DNA from: Gordonibacter faecis
GTDB lineage: Bacteria > Actinomycetota > Coriobacteriia > Coriobacteriales > Eggerthellaceae
DNA: 64,000 nt
Assembly: GCF_030077735.1 (NCBI RefSeq)
Contig: NZ_JASJEU010000022.1
Span: 62,001-126,000 of the forward strand
Direction of reading: 5' to 3'
Shown here: positions 60,400-64,000 of the stretch, piece by piece
Numbering within the stretch: the first letter of the stretch is position 1
How the letters are laid out: every line of letters begins with the position of its first letter
The notes under the pieces: generated by a model
What the model saw: only the letters and a program-made list of their open reading frames with translations
Database searches by the model: none
What the model was told of the DNA's origin: nothing
Translations under genes and position numbers: made by a program

Positions 60400-60948
60400 T
60401 TATGCTGGAAAGTTAGCCTTTATATCTGCAAGGTTTTCGGCAATTTCTTCGTCGCTGATTTTGGCCTCTTGATCTTCGAGGCCTTTAATTCTGAAGCTGA
60501 TTGCACTATTGATTCCGCTTCCCTTTTCGACAAGTTCAAGACAAGATACAGATACAGAGTCGCCTCGTTTAAGGGAGGAAAAGATAAACTCCTTACGCCT
60601 ATCACTCATCTTTTCAAGACTAAATTCTGCTTCGAGGGACTCCGACTCGTCGAGTACCAAGTTGACGGTGCTCTCCGCGGGGTTAAAATCGACGACAGAC
60701 CCGCTGTACCATTCGGAACTTACATTGCCAGCTCCGCCCGCATCAACTGTTTCTTCACTGGATGAGCAACCAACAATCATGGACAGGCCAAGAAAAAGAC
60801 TGGTCGCAAGCAATAACCCGAAACAACGTGCAATACGGGATGGGATTGAGTTCTCTTCCATTTTTGAGCGAGAAAACTCTTTGCAGCCCGAATTGGCCTT
60901 TCGTAAAGACAAGAATTTCGCTTTATAAGAATTTCCCCAGAATCCCAT
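60400..60948 (-). CDS. Probable lipoprotein of unknown function
   Basis: 182 residues. A lipobox (SMIVGC, Cys at ~61) follows a hydrophobic stretch (FGLLLATSLFLGL). The ~30 charged residues before it are longer than usual; a start at MEENS (residue 30) would give a normal signal but lacks a ribosome site, whereas ATG 60948 has gaagga at 6 nt. The exported part is beta-rich and acidic (YSGSVVDFNPAESTVNLVLD; RGDSVSVSCLELVEK). Base composition is clearly more AT-rich than the neighbours, suggesting transfer. Single gene. Confidence 0.7.
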   Translation of the reverse strand: MGFWGNSYKAKFLSLRKANSGCKEFSRSKMEENSIPSRIARCFGLLLATSLFLGLSMIVGCSSSEETVDAGGAGNVSSEWYSGSVVDFNPAESTVNLVLDESESLEAEFSLEKMSDRRKEFIFSSLKRGDSVSVSCLELVEKGSGINSAISFRIKGLEDQEAKISDEEIAENLADIKANFPA

Positions 60949-61164
60949 GCTGGTCCTTCTTTCGCGGTAAAGATGCGTCCGATAGTGTCGTGCAAAGACT
61001 TTCGAAGCCCATCTTTTTTATATCTTACAGGCTTTTGCGTGTGGGTGCAGGCAAGCCTTAGATGGCTGCTGGGATAAGTGGGGCGGCAGGGGTATTATGG
61101 AGGGCGTGCTTGTATGCGTCGGGCGGCGCGCCCGGCTGTTGGGAAGCTTGGGAAGAGGTGCGGT

Positions 61165-62265
61165 ATGAATGGCATTATTGAGAGTGTGACGGCGACGCCG
61201 GTGCGGTTGCCGTTGGAGCGGCCGGTGCGGTGGGCAACCGGGGCTATGACCTGCCAGGCGCATGTGCTGGTGCGCGTGCGCACTACCGAGGGGGCGGAAG
61301 GCATCGCCGAGGCCATCCCACGCGAGAATATTTACGGCGAGACGCAAGTGGGCATGGTGCACGTGATCAACGACTTGTTGGCGCCACTCATCGTGGGCCT
61401 GGACGTGTTCGACGTGGAGAAAATCCACGAGAAGATGAACTTCATCAAGGCGAACCTCGCGGCCAAGGGCGGCATTGACGTGGCGTTATGGGATCTCATG
61501 GGCAAGCTGGTGGGACTGCCGTGCTACAAGCTTTTGGGCGGCTACCGCGAGTCTATCGCCCCCAGCCGCATCCTGTGGTTGGGCGAGACGTCCGCCATGC
61601 TTGACCAGGCGCGCGAACTGAACGAGCGCGGCTACCGCGCCTTTAAGGTGAAGGGCGGCCAGGACCCCGACGCCGACATCGCGCGCGTCAGCGCCCTGCG
61701 CGAAGCCGTGACTCCCGACACGCGCCTCTACATCGACGGCAATCAAAGCTACGGCTACTTCGAGGCGAAAAAGGTGTATGACGCGCTGCGCGGCAAGCTG
61801 GATTACTTCGAAGAACCCATCGCCGCCACGAACGAGAAAGATCGGGTGCGCCTGGCACACGCCATCGACATTCCCATCGCGGGCGACGAAAGCAACTTCA
61901 CGCTGTATGACATTGCGCACCAGCTGGACTTGGACGCACTATCGGTGATGATGATTAAGATTCCGCGCAGTGGCTTCACGTATGGCCGCAAGATTGCCGC
62001 TTTGTGCGAGGCCTACCACCGGCCCATAATGATCGGCAGCCAGTCTGAAAGCTCGCTTGGCATGACGGCCATCATCCATGCTGGCTGCGGGCTGAAACAC
62101 ATCACGTACGCCTGCGAGTTCATGGACTTCGACGACCCAAACGCCCCCAGCCTCATCAACGAACGCATCGACATGCGCGACGGCCGCGTCTACCCGCCCT
62201 CCGCCCCCGGCCTGGGCGTAACCCTGAACGAAGACGCCGTCCGCGAATTCACCGTACAAGACTAA
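61165..62265 (+). CDS. Enolase-superfamily epimerase or cycloisomerase (MLE subgroup)
   Basis: 366 residues. N-terminal capping domain (~1-120), then a barrel with the muconate-lactonising subgroup residues: KVK in RAFKVKGGQ (~161-169), metal ligands D in YIDGNQSY (~193), E in DYFEEPI (~219) and D in AGDESNF (~244), and K in MMIKIPRSG (~268). The subgroup includes dipeptide epimerases, muconate cycloisomerase and o-succinylbenzoate synthase. Since a menC exists in the window, a dipeptide epimerase or aromatic-acid role is more likely. gaagagg precedes ATG 61165. Single gene. Confidence 0.85.
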   Translation: MNGIIESVTATPVRLPLERPVRWATGAMTCQAHVLVRVRTTEGAEGIAEAIPRENIYGETQVGMVHVINDLLAPLIVGLDVFDVEKIHEKMNFIKANLAAKGGIDVALWDLMGKLVGLPCYKLLGGYRESIAPSRILWLGETSAMLDQARELNERGYRAFKVKGGQDPDADIARVSALREAVTPDTRLYIDGNQSYGYFEAKKVYDALRGKLDYFEEPIAATNEKDRVRLAHAIDIPIAGDESNFTLYDIAHQLDLDALSVMMIKIPRSGFTYGRKIAALCEAYHRPIMIGSQSESSLGMTAIIHAGCGLKHITYACEFMDFDDPNAPSLINERIDMRDGRVYPPSAPGLGVTLNEDAVREFTVQD

Positions 62266-62339
62266 GCGCCTCGCCGACACCTCGCTCCCCATCGCCGGTC
62301 CCGCACCCCACTGCGGAGCCGGCGACACCTCAATTTTCA

Positions 62340-63177
62340 CTATCTAATGATACTCACAAGCAAACGTACCGAAGACACCGCATCTTCCCATTCGATGCCT
62401 TGAGCATAATCGTAATCGTTCTGAAAGCGCCCCCAATGCGCCCTCATAGGTCGACTCGCCTCTATGGTGCTGAGCACCAGGTCAGCATCGGTAAGGAGAC
62501 CAAGGGTGTTTCTTTTCGCACAGGTACGCTCCATAGCCACGTCGAAAATCTTCGGATCGGGATGATGATTCGTCTCCTGGAGAACATAAATGTCATAGAA
62601 ATCTCTCGGCCGGGTATTGTAGACCGATCTAATGAGAATTGTTTGCAGCTTTTCCGCTAAAATGGTTTCGAGGCTGTACGTCCAAATATTCAGACACCGG
62701 TCTTCGAGCATAAGCTTATAGTCATACGATATCTCCGATGGCGTGATTGCGTCACCAGTAGAAATATCAATTTTGAGGTTCGTTCTTGTTTTATCAAGAT
62801 GTGACACCAGCGAAATCCGCACCCCGCCATATTCGGAGTCTTCCATAATCTCGCTTACACCTGTGATATCAAATGTCATCCCATCGCCGATATCAAGCGC
62901 AGCGATTTCTTCAACCATCTCTCGCGCGCTCTCCAGCGTTAAGGGGTAACCTTTACAGGTGGTATCTATGTCCATAGTTGAACGCGCATTGAGTCCCACC
63001 AGTGCGGCAACAAGCATTCCGCCTTTGAGCACCAGATTGTCCTTTAAAGCGGCTCACCGATATGCGCTCAAGAAAGCGCTCCATGGCATAGTGGCGCTGA
63101 AGGCGTTGCGCTTTGCCGCTATCACCTTCGGCTATGTTCTTGATAAGATCCTTGACCCTTCTCGATCCTTCAATCAC
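62340..63177 (-). pseudogene. AbiEii-type nucleotidyltransferase toxin, frameshifted
   Basis: The first 45 codons (from GTG 63177; RLQRHYAMERFLERISVSRF) and the last ~230 codons (from VLKGGMLVAALVGLNARSTM) are both typical of AbiEii, with the catalytic GG...DIDTT region intact in the second part. They lie in different frames: one extra G at TTTAAAGGAC (about 63043-63052) breaks the frame. The remaining ORF could start at ATG 63032 but would lack the N-terminus. The GTG start overlaps the antitoxin stop (GTGA). Composition is AT-rich. True inactivation or a sequencing error are both possible. Confidence 0.75.
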
Positions 63178-63755
63178 AGCAATACCTCCAAGGCATCTCT
63201 TACTTGAGAATCAATGTTCATGGCCTCCGCGTATTCCCCGAGCCGTCGGAGATCTTTGTTTCGGGACCGCGCATAGCTTCGCATCGCATAATTGAATGCG
63301 GAGGGCTCCATTGCCGAACGCTTGCGCACGGTATCGCAGATGGTTCGCTCCCTATCGTATACGCGGATGGGGTTGCCCTCTGGTGATTCCATGACGCACA
63401 TTCCCAGCTTGTACCACGGCTCTTTAACGTAGTGAACCCGCGCACCGCCCTCGGAAAGAGAGCCTGCGTTATAACTGGAAGGCACCGTAACCGACAGCGG
63501 GACAGGCTCGCGCTCCGAAAGGTCGTGGAGGTACAGTGCCGTGTCGTGCGAAAAGATGGCACGTGGATAACGCGTTTGCAGCATATACATCTCATCTGGA
63601 TACGCATCAGGAGCGAGGTACACACCCTTCGCAATCTTTTGCAACTGCTTCTTTTTCACAAAGTTATAGAAGGTGCCGTTGGACACGCCATGATTCAGAG
63701 TATCGGCCCTCATGAGTAAGCCATCGTTTTTTTCCAGCAGTTCTTCTAATTGCAT
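63174..63755 (-). CDS. AbiEi-type antitoxin
   Basis: 193 residues. N-terminal winged helix (~1-60; LLMRADTLNHGVSNGTFYNF, then QKIAKGVYLAPDAYPDEMY) and a C-terminal AbiEi domain (ERTICDTVRKRSAMEPSAFN, ~133-152). AbiEi proteins repress their own operon and neutralise the AbiEii toxin (type IV system). ATG 63755 follows aaggga; the earlier in-frame start lacks this and lies inside the operator. It appears intact although its partner is broken. Confidence 0.88.
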   Translation of the reverse strand: MQLEELLEKNDGLLMRADTLNHGVSNGTFYNFVKKKQLQKIAKGVYLAPDAYPDEMYMLQTRYPRAIFSHDTALYLHDLSEREPVPLSVTVPSSYNAGSLSEGGARVHYVKEPWYKLGMCVMESPEGNPIRVYDRERTICDTVRKRSAMEPSAFNYAMRSYARSRNKDLRRLGEYAEAMNIDSQVRDALEVLL

Positions 63756-63771
63756 GTTGTTCCCTTGCAAA

Positions 63772-63822
63772 GTTGTAAATTCACGCTGATATTTTAGCAC
63801 GAAATCAGCGTGAGTTTACAAC
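63772..63822 (-). promoter_or_regulatory. AbiE operator with embedded promoter
   Basis: Arms of 19 bp (63772-63790 and 63804-63822) match with one mismatch; the inner ten, TCACGCTGAT and ATCAGCGTGA, are perfect. On the minus strand the 13-bp spacer holds an extended -10 (TGCTAAAAT). AbiEi antitoxins bind long inverted repeats of this kind. Confidence 0.75.
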
Positions 63823-63829
63823 CTGCGTA

Positions 63830-63857
63830 TAAAAAGAGAGAGCCCGGGGGCTCTCTC
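63830..63857 (-). terminator. rpsI intrinsic terminator
   Basis: GAGAGAGC and GCTCTCTC (63836-63857) form the stem, followed on the minus strand by TTTTTATAC, 27 bp after the rpsI stop. Confidence 0.85.
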
Positions 63858-63883
63858 CAAAAGAACGTGCTGCGAAGTGGGGC

Positions 63884-64000
63884 TTAGCGCTTGCTGAACT
63901 GCGGGCGCTTGCGGGCCTTCTTCAGACCGTACTTCTTGCGCTCGACCATACGGGCATCACGCGTGAGGTAGCCGGCCTTCTTCAGTTCGCCGCGGTAATC
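63884..64000 (-). CDS. rpsI: Ribosomal protein S9, 3' end
   Basis: Only the last 38 codons are in the window. The C-terminus DARMVERKKYGLKKARKRPQ ending FSKR is the universally conserved tail of S9, whose basic end reaches the ribosomal P site. The gene continues past the right edge. Confidence 0.97.
   Translation of the reverse strand, partial: DYRGELKKAGYLTRDARMVERKKYGLKKARKRPQFSKR

Overview
The window is high-GC bacterial DNA, dense in genes and free of insertion sequences or CRISPR arrays. The gene content points to a gut or oral anaerobe of the Eggerthellaceae (class Coriobacteriia). Signs are a Tat-exported molybdopterin oxidoreductase with TorD- and NapG/NapH-like helpers, a LuxR regulator with a polytopic membrane N-terminus, arginine deiminase, a menaquinone pathway, and abundant Ala/Gly-rich proteins. 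The family assignment is an inference from content, not from a marker-gene search.

Layout. 1-6.4 kb: 5' part of a molybdopterin oxidoreductase gene, a divergent LysR regulator, a multi-cluster ferredoxin, then an operon (paired winged-helix protein, TorD-like chaperone, NapG-like and NapH-like iron-sulphur proteins) with a consensus promoter and a folded three-way-junction leader. 6.5-7.9 kb: universal stress protein and a TauE/SafE-type exporter. 8.0-13.4 kb: 5-oxoprolinase operon pxpB-pxpC-accB-accC-DUF1445-pxpA. 13.5-17.4 kb: tandem XRE regulator, leuS and an unknown gene. 17.7-21.3 kb: initiator tRNA, amidohydrolase, CorC-type protein, FitAB-like toxin-antitoxin pair and a 32-residue membrane peptide. 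21.4-25.2 kb: xpt with a purine permease, then an APC antiporter. 25.4-33.1 kb: menaquinone genes (fused menE-menC, menB, menH) around two low-complexity membrane proteins. 33.1-36.8 kb: frameshifted LuxR gene, arcA, and an XRE-membrane regulator with unusual twin palindromes.

37-44.4 kb: DJ-1/PfpI protein, an AT-rich non-coding island carrying a perfect parS centromere site and two large palindromes, then gadB, gadC, a TetR regulator and an MHS-family transporter. 44.8-51.5 kb: unknown gene with an EamA permease, a glycine amidinotransferase-like enzyme, and a three-gene amino-acid ABC importer. 51.7-57.9 kb: VTC polyphosphate polymerase, DUF4956 and beta-helix lipoprotein operon, divergent from a response regulator/histidine kinase pair across mirrored direct-repeat boxes. 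58.0-64.0 kb: type III glutamine synthetase, a lipoprotein, an enolase-superfamily epimerase, an AbiE-type pair whose toxin gene is frameshifted, and the 3' end of rpsI.

A theme is amino-acid catabolism around glutamate and arginine: 5-oxoproline to glutamate, glutamate to GABA with antiport, arginine to citrulline and possibly to guanidino compounds, amino-acid import, and glutamine synthesis. A respiratory theme (molybdoenzyme, iron-sulphur relay, menaquinone) runs alongside. Two genes are broken by single-base frameshifts, which could be real decay or sequence error.
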